From positions 62,001-126,000 of the forward strand of contig CBFHKZ010000003.1 of NCBI GenBank assembly GCA_965656545.1: a stretch of 64,000 bases of DNA, in the 5' to 3' direction. This document shows, piece by piece, positions 40,749 through 50,397 of this stretch. Both the position numbers and the translations under genes were made by a program. The notes beneath the pieces are model-generated. The model was not told the origin of the DNA and did no database searches. It worked only from the letters and a program-made list of their open reading frames with translations. Source of the DNA: UBA7446 sp965656545. Its GTDB lineage: Bacteria > Bacteroidota > Bacteroidia > Flavobacteriales > Flavobacteriaceae. Every line of letters starts with the position of its first letter. Positions within the stretch are counted from its first letter, which is position 1.

Positions 40749-43700
40749 ATGGCACGTATAAACGAAGTACAACTACAAAAAGATTTCAGTAAAATCTCCA
40801 TTGGGCTTTCATCGCCCGAAACCATTTTGGCTGCCTCTAGAGGTGAAATTTTAAAGCCAGAAACCATAAACTATCGTACACACAAACCTGAACGTGATGG
40901 GCTGTTTTGTGAGCGTATCTTTGGTCCCATTAAGGATTTTGAGTGTGCTTGTGGAAAGTATAAGCGTATCCGATACAAGGGTATTGTTTGTGACCGTTGT
41001 GGTGTTGAGGTTACTGAGAAAAAAGTACGACGTGACCGTGTAGGTCACATCAGTTTGGTGGTTCCAGTTGCACACATCTGGTATTTCCGTTCGCTTCCTA
41101 ACAAAATTGGATACTTACTTGGTCTTCCGTCTAAAAAATTAGACATGATTATTTACTACGAACGCTACGTAGTCATTCAGCCAGGCATTGCTACCAACGA
41201 AGAAGGTGAACCTGTTCAGAAAATGGATTTCCTTACCGAGGAAGAGTATCTGAACATCATGGAAAAGCTTCCACAAGAAAACCAATACTTAGAGGACAGC
41301 GATCCGAATAAGTTTATTGCTAAAATGGGAGCCGAGTGCCTGATCGACATACTTAATCGTATCGACCTAAATGAGCTTTCATATCAGTTGCGCGACAAAG
41401 CAAATAACGAAACTTCTAAACAACGTAAAACAGAAGCGCTTAAGCGCTTGCAGGTTGTTGAAGCCCTTCGTGATGCAAACAAAAATCGCGAGAATCGCCC
41501 AGAGTGGATGATCATGAAAGTTGTTCCGGTAATTCCACCAGAATTGCGCCCATTGGTGCCGCTAGATGGTGGTCGTTTTGCCACGTCTGACTTAAATGAT
41601 TTATACCGTCGTGTGATTATCCGTAATAACCGTTTGAAGCGTTTATTGGAAATCAAAGCACCAGAGGTAATTTTACGTAACGAAAAACGAATGCTACAAG
41701 AATCTGTAGACTCGTTGTTTGACAACACACGTAAATCTTCTGCTGTTAAGACTGATGCAAACCGTCCATTGAAATCACTTTCTGACTCTTTGAAAGGTAA
41801 GCAAGGTCGTTTCCGTCAAAACTTACTTGGAAAACGTGTTGATTATTCTGCACGTTCGGTAATTGTTGTTGGACCAGAACTTAAATTATTTGAGTGTGGA
41901 CTGCCTAAAAATATGGCAGCCGAACTCTACAAGCCGTTTATCATCCGCAAGCTTATTGAGCGCGGTATTGTAAAAACGGTTAAGTCAGCCAAGAAAATTA
42001 TAGACAAGCGCGAGCCTGTGGTTTGGGATATTTTAGAGAATGTGCTTAAAGGACATCCTGTATTATTGAACCGGGCCCCTACGCTTCACCGTTTGGGTAT
42101 CCAAGCATTCCAGCCTAAGTTGATTGAAGGAAAAGCAATTCAACTTCACCCACTTGCTTGTACGGCCTTTAACGCCGATTTTGACGGGGATCAAATGGCA
42201 GTGCACTTACCACTAGGCCCAGAGGCTATTTTGGAAGCGCAATTGCTTATGTTGGCATCGCACAACATCCTTAACCCTGCAAATGGATCACCGATTACGG
42301 TTCCATCACAGGATATGGTACTTGGGTTATACTACATGACCAAAGCAAGAAAATCGACTAAAGACAGTAAGGTTTTAGGTGAAGGGTTGACATTCTACAG
42401 TGCAGATGAGGTAAACATTGCTTTCAACGAAGGCAAGGTAGATCTTAATGCAATGGTTAAAATTCGCGCCAAAGACTTTAACGACAAAGGCGAGCTTGTA
42501 TATCAAATCATTGATACAACTGTTGGACGTATTTTATTTAACCAACATGTTCCTGAAAAAGCAGGTTACATCAATCAGGTATTGACCAAAAAATCACTTC
42601 GTGGTATTATTGGTGATATTTTAAAAGTAACTAGCGTTCCAGAAACTGCTGATTTCTTGGATAAGATTAAAGACATGGGCTTCTCTTTTGCATTCAAAGG
42701 CGGATTGTCCTTTAGTCTTGGTGATATTATCATCCCTAAAGAAAAAACAGAACTTATTGATCAAGCCAATGACCAAGTAGATGGTATTATTACCAACTAC
42801 AACATGGGGCTTATTACCAATAACGAACGTTACAATCAGGTAATTGATATTTGGACTTCTACCAACGCGATGCTTACAGAGCTCGCTATGAAGCGAATTA
42901 GCGAAGACCAACAAGGATTTAACTCAGTATTTATGATGTTGGATTCTGGTGCTCGTGGTTCTAAAGAGCAAATTCGTCAGTTGACCGGTATGCGTGGTTT
43001 GATGGCCAAGCCTAAAAAATCAAATGCTGGTGGTGGTGAGATTATTGAAAACCCGATTCTTTCTAACTTTAAAGAAGGATTATCGATTTTAGAATACTTT
43101 ATCTCAACTCACGGTGCACGTAAGGGACTAGCAGATACGGCTTTAAAAACGGCCGATGCAGGTTACCTAACACGTCGTTTGCACGACGTTGCACAAGACG
43201 TTATCGTAAACTCTGTAGACTGTGGTACACTTCGTGGACTATCCGTTTCAGCGCTTAAGAAAAACGAGGAAATTGTTGAATCTATCGGTGAACGTATTGT
43301 TGGACGTGTTTCTTTACATGACGTAATTCACCCATTAACTGCTGAGGTTTTAGTTGCTGCAGGTGAGCGCATTGAAGATGAGCACGCTAAGGCAATTGAA
43401 AATTCTCCTTTAGAAAATGTTGAAGTGCGTTCGCCACTGACATGCGAAGCTAAAAAAGGTATTTGTGCCAATTGTTATGGACGTAACCTAGCTACCGGAA
43501 AAATGGTACAGCAAGGTGAGTCTGTTGGTGTTATTGCTGCTCAATCTATTGGAGAGCCTGGTACACAGCTTACACTACGTACCTTCCACGTTGGAGGTAT
43601 TGCAGGAAACATTTCTGAGGAAAACAAATTGGTTGCTCGTTTTGATGGGGTTGCTGAAATTGAGGAACTCAAGACAGTTGACGGAAAAGACAAAGACGGC

Positions 43701-45050
43701 AATGCCGTTAAGATTGTTATCTCCCGTACTTCGGAAATCAAATTGGTAGATAAGAATACAGGAATCGTGTTGAGTACCAACATCATCCCTTACGGTTCAT
43801 TTATCTTCGTCAAAGACGGACAAAAAATTAAGACCGACGATGTAATCTGTCAATGGGATCCATACAACGGGGTTATCATCTCTGAGTTCTCTGGTGTTAT
43901 CGGATACGAAAACATTGAGCAAGGGGTTACTTTCCAAGTTGAGATTGATGAGCAAACAGGTTTCCAAGAAAAGGTAATTTCTGAATCAAGAAACAAAAAA
44001 GTCATTCCTACCTTATTGATTAAGGACAACAAAGGCAAAACCTTACAGTCTTACAACCTTCCGGTTGGTGCCCACATCATGGTTGATGATGGCGAAAAGA
44101 TTGAAAACGGAAAAATTCTTGTGAAGATTCCACGTAAATCTGCAAAATCAGGAGATATTACGGGTGGTTTGCCACGAGTTACTGAGCTTTTTGAAGCACG
44201 TAACCCGTCCAACCCAGCTGTTGTTTCTGAAATTGATGGTGTCGTTACGTTTGGTAAAATTAAGCGTGGTAACCGAGAAATCATTGTAGAATCTAGAACA
44301 GGCAGCATCAAGAAGTACCTTGTAAAGCTTTCTAATCAGATTCTTGTGCAGGAAAATGACTTCGTAAAAGCGGGTATGCCACTGTCAGACGGTGCTATTA
44401 CACCAAATGATATTTTGTCTATTAAAGGCCCATCTGCTGTACAGCAGTACTTGGTAAACGAAGTACAAGAAGTATATCGTTTACAAGGGGTGAAAATTAA
44501 CGACAAGCACTTTGAAGTTGTTGTTCGTCAGATGATGCGTAAAGTGCGTGTTGAAGACTCTGGTGATACGATCTTCTTAGAAAACCAGTTGGTACACAAA
44601 TCAGACTTTATCGCTGAAAACGATGCCTTATTTGGTCAGAAAGTAGTACTTGAAGTGGGTGATTCTCAAAACCTCAAAGCAGGTCAAATTATCACAGCAC
44701 GTCAACTACGCGACGAGAATTCATTGCTCAAACGTGAAGATAAAAACCTTGTGGAAGCGCGTGATGCCGTAAATGCTACAGCAACACCAATCCTACAGGG
44801 AATCACAAGAGCATCGCTACAGACCAAGTCGTTTATTTCGGCTGCATCATTCCAAGAGACAACCAAAGTATTGAACGAAGCTGCGGTAGCAGGTAAGGTA
44901 GATACCTTGGAAGGCTTGAAAGAAAATGTAATTGTAGGACATAAGATTCCAGCAGGTACGGGTAACCGTGCATACAATGATATTATTGTAGGCTTTACAG
45001 ATGAGTATGAAGCATTAAAAGCTGAAAAATCCTTAAGTGCTGATATCTAA
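40749..45050 (+). CDS. rpoC: RNA polymerase beta' subunit
   Basis: 1433 residues. N-terminal zinc finger CACGKYKRIRYKGIVCDRCG, clamp and rudder (KQGRFRQNLLGKRVDYSARS), the magnesium-binding NADFDGD motif (about 475-481), bridge helix region (GARGSKEQIRQLTGMRGLMA), trigger loop, and the second zinc site (CGTLRG to CEAKKGICANCYGRNLATG). Its TAA overlaps the next gene's ATG by one base. Confidence 0.98.
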   Translation: MARINEVQLQKDFSKISIGLSSPETILAASRGEILKPETINYRTHKPERDGLFCERIFGPIKDFECACGKYKRIRYKGIVCDRCGVEVTEKKVRRDRVGHISLVVPVAHIWYFRSLPNKIGYLLGLPSKKLDMIIYYERYVVIQPGIATNEEGEPVQKMDFLTEEEYLNIMEKLPQENQYLEDSDPNKFIAKMGAECLIDILNRIDLNELSYQLRDKANNETSKQRKTEALKRLQVVEALRDANKNRENRPEWMIMKVVPVIPPELRPLVPLDGGRFATSDLNDLYRRVIIRNNRLKRLLEIKAPEVILRNEKRMLQESVDSLFDNTRKSSAVKTDANRPLKSLSDSLKGKQGRFRQNLLGKRVDYSARSVIVVGPELKLFECGLPKNMAAELYKPFIIRKLIERGIVKTVKSAKKIIDKREPVVWDILENVLKGHPVLLNRAPTLHRLGIQAFQPKLIEGKAIQLHPLACTAFNADFDGDQMAVHLPLGPEAILEAQLLMLASHNILNPANGSPITVPSQDMVLGLYYMTKARKSTKDSKVLGEGLTFYSADEVNIAFNEGKVDLNAMVKIRAKDFNDKGELVYQIIDTTVGRILFNQHVPEKAGYINQVLTKKSLRGIIGDILKVTSVPETADFLDKIKDMGFSFAFKGGLSFSLGDIIIPKEKTELIDQANDQVDGIITNYNMGLITNNERYNQVIDIWTSTNAMLTELAMKRISEDQQGFNSVFMMLDSGARGSKEQIRQLTGMRGLMAKPKKSNAGGGEIIENPILSNFKEGLSILEYFISTHGARKGLADTALKTADAGYLTRRLHDVAQDVIVNSVDCGTLRGLSVSALKKNEEIVESIGERIVGRVSLHDVIHPLTAEVLVAAGERIEDEHAKAIENSPLENVEVRSPLTCEAKKGICANCYGRNLATGKMVQQGESVGVIAAQSIGEPGTQLTLRTFHVGGIAGNISEENKLVARFDGVAEIEELKTVDGKDKDGNAVKIVISRTSEIKLVDKNTGIVLSTNIIPYGSFIFVKDGQKIKTDDVICQWDPYNGVIISEFSGVIGYENIEQGVTFQVEIDEQTGFQEKVISESRNKKVIPTLLIKDNKGKTLQSYNLPVGAHIMVDDGEKIENGKILVKIPRKSAKSGDITGGLPRVTELFEARNPSNPAVVSEIDGVVTFGKIKRGNREIIVESRTGSIKKYLVKLSNQILVQENDFVKAGMPLSDGAITPNDILSIKGPSAVQQYLVNEVQEVYRLQGVKINDKHFEVVVRQMMRKVRVEDSGDTIFLENQLVHKSDFIAENDALFGQKVVLEVGDSQNLKAGQIITARQLRDENSLLKREDKNLVEARDAVNATATPILQGITRASLQTKSFISAASFQETTKVLNEAAVAGKVDTLEGLKENVIVGHKIPAGTGNRAYNDIIVGFTDEYEALKAEKSLSADI

Positions 45051-45361
45051 TGAGCGACAAGACAAAAAAGGACGGTAGTATCAATATTGAACTTGATCCA
45101 GAAACGGCACAAGGGACCTATTCAAACTTGGCGATTATCAATCATTCCGCCTCTGAGTTTGTTGTAGATTTTATCAATATCATGCCAGGTGCACCAAAAG
45201 CAAAAGTACGTTCGCGTATTATTTTGACACCACAGCATGCCAAGCGCTTTTTAAAAGCACTAGGTGAAAACGTCCAACGCTTTGAAGGCGCACACGGCGA
45301 AATTAAAGACTATGAGCAACCGCCCATACCGCTTAATTTTGGCCCAACCGGCGAAGCTTAA
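45050..45361 (+). CDS. DUF3467 domain protein coupled to rpoC
   Basis: Protein of 103 residues of the DUF3467 family: AQGTYSNLAIINHSASEFVV, DFINIMPGAPKAKVRSRIIL, TPQHAKRFLKALGENVQRFE, ending in PPIPLNFGPTGEA. It shares the A of the rpoC stop (TAATG), so its translation is coupled to beta'. The family is small, widespread and of unknown function; position after rpoC is common in this phylum and hints at a link to RNA polymerase, which is inference only. Confidence 0.9.
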   Translation: MSDKTKKDGSINIELDPETAQGTYSNLAIINHSASEFVVDFINIMPGAPKAKVRSRIILTPQHAKRFLKALGENVQRFEGAHGEIKDYEQPPIPLNFGPTGEA

Positions 45362-45369
45362 ACAACTAA

Positions 45370-45395
45370 AAACCCTCCAATTGGAGGGTTTTTTT
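45370..45395 (+). terminator. Rho-independent terminator of the rpoBC operon
   Basis: AAACCCTCCAATTGGAGGGTTTTTTT: an uninterrupted palindromic stem followed by a T-run, 9 bases after the DUF3467 stop. Confidence 0.92.
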
Positions 45396-45444
45396 ATGCT
45401 GTTTTTAAACGCTGAAGCGGCTTGAGAGATCATGCCAAGGTATT

Positions 45445-46644
45445 TTACGTATACCATTTCTCCTGCTTATACGCATCCTTTTTTGAGTTGTATTCACGAT
45501 TACGAACATATATATGTGTTGCATCTTTCTGCTTGCTTCTATACCCAAACAGGTGAAAGAGCGGACGTGTTATAAACTTTGCGATTTTAAGATTTACAAC
45601 CATCGTTTCTTTTTTGCTTGAAGACCAACTTACCCCTGGCAGAACAGGGAATACGCTGTCTAGGCGTAGTTGTCTGATAATCGCAGAAAGCCAGAGCAGA
45701 AAACTAGGTATTCGCTTAATTAAAAAATACCCATCATCCCCTTTTTCTTGATACAAGGGCATGAATATTTTAGCCGTTTTTTTTAGGACAATGGGCTCTC
45801 CATTACTAGTGGCGATTAGCTTCCCTTTGGGTACTGTTTGAAAATTTAAAAAGCCTGGATGCATTTTAAATGCTTCTTTTGGTTTTATGGCGTGTTGGTA
45901 GAAAATTTCATAAAAAACCCGTTGTTCTGGATTGATTTTTTTCCAATGATTTAAGTAGTTGTCAAATGGAATCTGTTCCTGTGTAATAACTCCTCCAAAA
46001 ACCAGAGACAGATAAATAAAAATCTTATGATGCTCAATAGACGCCAAAGCATCGTGCTGTCCGCTTTCAAAACCCAATGAAACATACCCCAATTCGTTGA
46101 TATAACTAAGAAGGGGTCCGTCTAGATATTCCTCAATTCCCAAAATCAGGGGTAGCGGGTACATGCTAGTAAACTTTCGGTTAATAAGGCTGTCGTTTAT
46201 TGTGATAAAGGGAATGGTCTCACTTGAAGTTGTGTGTAGATCAAAAAAATAAAAAGGACCTGTTTCTTCTGCTAAAATGTGGTTAATCGTTTCTTGAATG
46301 GATAGTTGTTCTTCTTCGTCTTTGTTTTTGGGGACAAAGCTGCCTGCTTCTAGTGCTTCAATATTTTCTCTAGTCCAAAGGCGATTTAGATCACTTTTAT
46401 AAAACCGCTCTTGACGTTCAAGCGCCCAAAGATTTCCAGAAATACCATAAACCGTACCCCTAAAATGGGGCATGAATTTCGCTAACTCGTCAAATACCTG
46501 TTTGATTGCAAATATTCCCGAAGGTTCATTCCCGTGAATGCCCCCCAAGAAAATCAAACACGGCCCAGCTTGTCCAGACATTTTGCCTATAATGCGCTGG
46601 GTGTCTATCGCTTTATTAAGCGCTTTGCTATATACTTTAGGCAT
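45445..46644 (-). CDS. Succinylglutamate desuccinylase / aspartoacylase family zinc hydrolase
   Basis: Zinc-dependent amidohydrolase-type enzyme of 399 residues. Zinc ligands His and Glu are in FLGGIHGNEPSGIFAIKQVF, a third His in YFFDLHTTSSETIPF; the catalytic Glu is in LGFESGQHDA. The C-terminal domain (about residues 300-399) is longer than in plain AstE/AspA. Family enzymes cut an N-acyl group from an amino acid. No arginine-catabolism genes are nearby. Its start overlaps the upstream ligase-CBS gene by eight bases, so the two are almost certainly made together and probably work on related metabolites. Confidence 0.85.
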   Translation of the reverse strand: MPKVYSKALNKAIDTQRIIGKMSGQAGPCLIFLGGIHGNEPSGIFAIKQVFDELAKFMPHFRGTVYGISGNLWALERQERFYKSDLNRLWTRENIEALEAGSFVPKNKDEEEQLSIQETINHILAEETGPFYFFDLHTTSSETIPFITINDSLINRKFTSMYPLPLILGIEEYLDGPLLSYINELGYVSLGFESGQHDALASIEHHKIFIYLSLVFGGVITQEQIPFDNYLNHWKKINPEQRVFYEIFYQHAIKPKEAFKMHPGFLNFQTVPKGKLIATSNGEPIVLKKTAKIFMPLYQEKGDDGYFLIKRIPSFLLWLSAIIRQLRLDSVFPVLPGVSWSSSKKETMVVNLKIAKFITRPLFHLFGYRSKQKDATHIYVRNREYNSKKDAYKQEKWYT

Positions 46645-48508
46645 TTTCGATCCGCGCTATATCTCGATTCGTAATAATACCAACGAGTTGTTCGTTTTGA
46701 ATGATTGGCAAGCAACCAATTTTTAGTTTTTTAGCCATAGAAATTGCTTCGGTGATAGGGGTGCTCGGCTGAACAGTAATCACTTCTTTGATCATGATGT
46801 CTTCTACACAAAGTAGGTTTTCAATGTCATGCACATCATCCCAATACGTGTCCAACAAACTCCAAGTAATAAGACCTACTAAATTTCCAGTATCATTTAA
46901 AACAGGTAGGTGGTGGATGTTATTCCATTTCATAAATTCAACGGTTAGTCTTGCTGAATCAGCATGATGTGCAGTGATCGTTGTTCTTGTCATGATATGC
47001 CCTACCCTTGACGCATGATTTTCTGAATGAAGGTCTTTGTCTAATGTTGGCCATTCAGATACTGTTTTTCCGGACCACTGATGATCATATATGCCTTTAG
47101 TCAAGTTAAGAGACGCTTGGTCAAGAGTTTGGGTTTTCCTCAGTTTTCGATAATTCTTGACCATCCATTGTGCACCTGTATGGGTGTTCAGTCTATCGCG
47201 AATAATGCCGAGAAATAGGGAGATATCAGCCGAATCGATTTTAAGCTTTTCAAGGCCTTGCTGTGCAATTGGGATACATTCTTCAATGATTAGATCCTTG
47301 GCATTTAGTTGTTTTCCCATCCATACCATCACTGCTTCAGCGCCATGTGTTGCCGCCTTAAGGAAATTGCTTTTTACATCTTTAAAGTCCATCTTTTCCC
47401 ACAGTTGTTCATGCGCTTTGGTGCGTCCATGCATCAAGCCAACCCAAAAAGCCATATTGGCTATTTCATCGTTTACACTGGGACCCGCAGGGATATAGCG
47501 GTTTTCAATTCGAATATGGGCTTTTCCTTTACTAGCGCCATAGCAAGGTCTATTCCAGCGATACACCGTGCCGTTATGCAGGTTTAAGGCCTCTAGTTTT
47601 GGTGTTTTGCCCTTCAATACTTCTTCAAATGAATTTTTTTCAATTTCCTTAGTAAGCATAATGGCAAATCTTGAGACTTCATTCCTGTAGTGGTCAACGA
47701 TAGATCCGTTTACCCAATCTTCTCCAAAAGACACCCTTGCTTGTTGGTTGAGGTGTGCTCGAGAAAGTTTTCTTGTATCGATACTTTGCTGAAACAAGGC
47801 TATTCTTGTTTCACTCCAAAGTTCTTTGCCAAGTAATAGGGGTGCGTTTACCGCAGCTGCCAATACGGGTCCTGCAATCGCTTGCGCCCAATTGTAGGCA
47901 GACTCAAAATCGTTTGGATTTATTTGGAGATGCATTTGAAAGCTGGTGTTACAGGCCTCAAACATCATTGAACTGTGCGAGATAGCCAATTCATCTACAC
48001 CATTTAATTGCATTCTTACATCAGCACCCCTGCTTTTTAATATCATTTCATTTAGCGCAAAATAGCGGGGTTCGGGTGTCATATAGTCCAGATTGAGCTC
48101 ATTCATTGAAATGCTTGGCAATATTCCAGCGAGCACAATCTTACTTCCAAATTCCTCCGATACCTTGTGTGCCTTTTTTAAAAGAGAATCCAGCTGCGTT
48201 TTTATTTTTTGGAATACGGAAGGCACTAACTCAAAAGGATCAAGATTGATTTCAATATTATATTTTGCCAGCTCCGTCGTAAAGTGGTGGTTGTCTAATG
48301 CTTCGTGTATTTCTTTGGCATTTGATGCAGGCCGCCACTTGTTGTTGACCAAACAACACTCTTGCTCTGCGCCAAGCCGAATGACCCCACTTTCGATCCT
48401 GTTATGCTTGAGCATGTACTCCAAGCTTTTTATATCATCAAGAAGGTGATTGATGTAGGTTAGCCGATGTTCCCTACTGGATTGACTTCTTATATTGAGT
48501 TCTCCCAT
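46637..48508 (-). CDS. Glutamate-cysteine-ligase-like (GCS2) domain fused to a CBS pair
   Basis: Protein of 623 residues. N-terminal two thirds resembles GCS2-type carboxylate-amine ligases: VIRLGAEQECCLVNNKWRPA, IEINLDPFELVPSVFQKIKT, SHSSMMFEACNTSFQMHLQI, HIRIENRYIPAGPSVNDEIA. The last 120 residues are two CBS motifs (VGHIMTRTTITAHHADSARL, LPVLNDTGNLVGLITWSLLD; VEDIMIKEVITVQPSTPITE, LPIIQNEQLVGIITNRDIAR), which usually bind AMP, ATP or related nucleotides and regulate the enzyme. The amine substrate is unknown; glutathione synthesis is not supported by context. Confidence 0.8.
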   Translation of the reverse strand: MGELNIRSQSSREHRLTYINHLLDDIKSLEYMLKHNRIESGVIRLGAEQECCLVNNKWRPASNAKEIHEALDNHHFTTELAKYNIEINLDPFELVPSVFQKIKTQLDSLLKKAHKVSEEFGSKIVLAGILPSISMNELNLDYMTPEPRYFALNEMILKSRGADVRMQLNGVDELAISHSSMMFEACNTSFQMHLQINPNDFESAYNWAQAIAGPVLAAAVNAPLLLGKELWSETRIALFQQSIDTRKLSRAHLNQQARVSFGEDWVNGSIVDHYRNEVSRFAIMLTKEIEKNSFEEVLKGKTPKLEALNLHNGTVYRWNRPCYGASKGKAHIRIENRYIPAGPSVNDEIANMAFWVGLMHGRTKAHEQLWEKMDFKDVKSNFLKAATHGAEAVMVWMGKQLNAKDLIIEECIPIAQQGLEKLKIDSADISLFLGIIRDRLNTHTGAQWMVKNYRKLRKTQTLDQASLNLTKGIYDHQWSGKTVSEWPTLDKDLHSENHASRVGHIMTRTTITAHHADSARLTVEFMKWNNIHHLPVLNDTGNLVGLITWSLLDTYWDDVHDIENLLCVEDIMIKEVITVQPSTPITEAISMAKKLKIGCLPIIQNEQLVGIITNRDIARIENA

Positions 48509-48691
48509 TTGAGTTATTATTTATTTTGATCAACAAGTTTTCAATTTTGCCCAAAACTGTCTGCGCGATGAAAATGTATAACCCACCAAACAGGAGAAAT
48601 CCAAGCAGTATAATGTTGTGTGTAAAGCAAAGGCTACTTTGCTAAAAGCTTGCTGTGGAAAAATGTCTAGTATGTGCAGTAGGTTTTTCAT
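48474..48691 (-). pseudogene. Frameshifted small membrane protein gene
   Basis: Between prfC and the ligase gene. From ATG 48691 the frame reads MKNLLHILDIFPQQAFSKVA then FAL; after a CACACA run (48623-48618) the coding look moves to another frame with NIILLGFLLFGGLYIFIAQT and VLGKIENLLIKINN, a clear membrane helix. Removing one CA would join them into a 71-residue protein ending at 48474. Read as it stands the first frame stops at 48530 with a 53-residue product. Either a real frameshift, slippage switch or sequencing error. Confidence 0.4.
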
Positions 48692-48740
48692 TAAGGGTCA
48701 AACAGACTTGGGGTTTGTTTAACGTAAAGTTAAGGAAAAT

Positions 48741-50327
48741 CTAAAACTCTGAAGTAGCGTGGAAAATTACGCCAGGATATTTGCTTTGTGTCATTTGTAG
48801 TGAAAAGGCCGAGTCTGCCAAATACACCAACTGTCCTTGTTTGTCCTTGGCTAAAAATTTGGATTTAGTTTGCTTAAATCCAGCAAAGTCGGCTTCACCA
48901 CCTTCTTTTACTTCTACCCAACAAGCCTTGTGCACGTTGAGGTTTTCGTACGTACAACTGGCACCGTATTCGTGTTCTAGTCGGTATTGAATTACGTCAA
49001 ACTGCAGCGCACCCACTGTGCCCACAACCTTTCGGCCATTGAGTTCTAGGGTAAACAATTGGGCAACACCCTCGTCCATCAGCTGGTCAATGCCTTTGTT
49101 TAGCTGCTTGGCTTTCATGGGATCTGCGTTATTGATATACCTAAAGTGCTCTGGTGAAAAACTTGGAATTCCCCTAAAGTGAATCTGCTCACCAGAAGTA
49201 AGGGTGTCTCCAATCTTAAAATTACCTGTGTCGTGAAGCCCCACAATATCACCAGGGTATGAGATGTCTACGATTTCTTTTTTGTCGGCAAAAAATGCGT
49301 TGGGACTGCTGAATTTCAATTTTTTGTTATGACGTACATGCAAATAGGGAACGTTGCGTGCAAAGGTTCCTGAGACAATTTTGATAAAGGCCAAACGGTC
49401 GCGGTGTTTCGGATCCATATTGGCGTGAATCTTGAACACAAAGCCTGAAAAAGCATTTTCGTCGGGGGCTATGGTACGCTCCTCGCTGTCTTTCGCTAGG
49501 GGAGGAGGGGCGATGTCAACAAAGCAGTCTAGTAACTCTTGCACGCCAAAGTTGTTCAATGCCGATCCAAAAAATACGGGGTGTTGTTCTCCGTTTAAGT
49601 ATGCCTCACGATCAAAGCTAGGGTATACCTCTCTGACCAATTCCAATTCTTCCGCTAGGGTTTCTTTGGCGCTTGAACCAATAGCTTTTTCCAGTGCAGG
49701 GTCATCTATGTTTTCTATAAGATTGCTCTGACTGATGGTGGTTTTTTGTTCCCCTTCAAAAAGGCGAATGTTCTCGTTCCACAGGTTGTAAATCCCTTGA
49801 AAATCATAGCCCATTCCAATAGGAAAGCTCAAGGGTACTGTTTTTAAACCTAGCTTTTGTTCTACCTCGTCTAGCAAGTCAAAGGCATCTTTTCCTTCAC
49901 GGTCTAATTTGTTGATGAATACAATGATGGGAATGTTCCGCATGCGGCAAACCTCTACCAGCTTTTCGGTTTGTGCCTCAACACCCTTGGCAACGTCGAT
50001 TACCACAATCACGCTATCCACAGCGGTTAGGGTACGGTAGGTGTCCTCGGCAAAGTCTTTGTGACCGGGTGTATCGAGGATATTGATTTTTTTGTCTTTG
50101 TATAGAAATGCCAAAACGGACGTAGCTACCGAAATACCCCGTTGGCGTTCAATTTCCATAAAGTCACTGGTAGCCGCTTTTTTTATCTTGTTGGACTTGA
50201 CGGCACCTGCTTCTTGAATGGCACCTCCAAACAGCAGTAACTTTTCTGTAAGCGTTGTTTTTCCCGCATCGGGGTGGGAAATAATCCCAAAGGTGCGCCG
50301 GCGCGCGATTTCATCCAAAAAACTCAT
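48741..50327 (-). CDS. prfC: Peptide chain release factor 3
   Basis: GTPase (528 residues) that recycles RF1 and RF2 from the ribosome. G1 SHPDAGKTTLTEKLLL, switch region QRGISVATSVLAF, G3 LDTPGHKDFAEDTYRTL, G4 NKLDREGKDA, then domain II and the C-terminal GTVGALQFDVIQYRLEHEYG that is specific to RF3 against EF-G. The product ends ...FHATSEF. Divergent from idi. Confidence 0.97.
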   Translation of the reverse strand: MSFLDEIARRRTFGIISHPDAGKTTLTEKLLLFGGAIQEAGAVKSNKIKKAATSDFMEIERQRGISVATSVLAFLYKDKKINILDTPGHKDFAEDTYRTLTAVDSVIVVIDVAKGVEAQTEKLVEVCRMRNIPIIVFINKLDREGKDAFDLLDEVEQKLGLKTVPLSFPIGMGYDFQGIYNLWNENIRLFEGEQKTTISQSNLIENIDDPALEKAIGSSAKETLAEELELVREVYPSFDREAYLNGEQHPVFFGSALNNFGVQELLDCFVDIAPPPLAKDSEERTIAPDENAFSGFVFKIHANMDPKHRDRLAFIKIVSGTFARNVPYLHVRHNKKLKFSSPNAFFADKKEIVDISYPGDIVGLHDTGNFKIGDTLTSGEQIHFRGIPSFSPEHFRYINNADPMKAKQLNKGIDQLMDEGVAQLFTLELNGRKVVGTVGALQFDVIQYRLEHEYGASCTYENLNVHKACWVEVKEGGEADFAGFKQTKSKFLAKDKQGQLVYLADSAFSLQMTQSKYPGVIFHATSEF

Positions 50328-50397
50328 GACGGTAAAAATACGTTCATTTAATAAACTATCGCTTTACCTTGGCATTTTTTGTACTTTTAATGTTTAT

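Noticed and set aside
45445..46644. astE of arginine catabolism
   Set aside because: No astABCD genes nearby and the C-terminal domain is longer; only the family-level call is supported.
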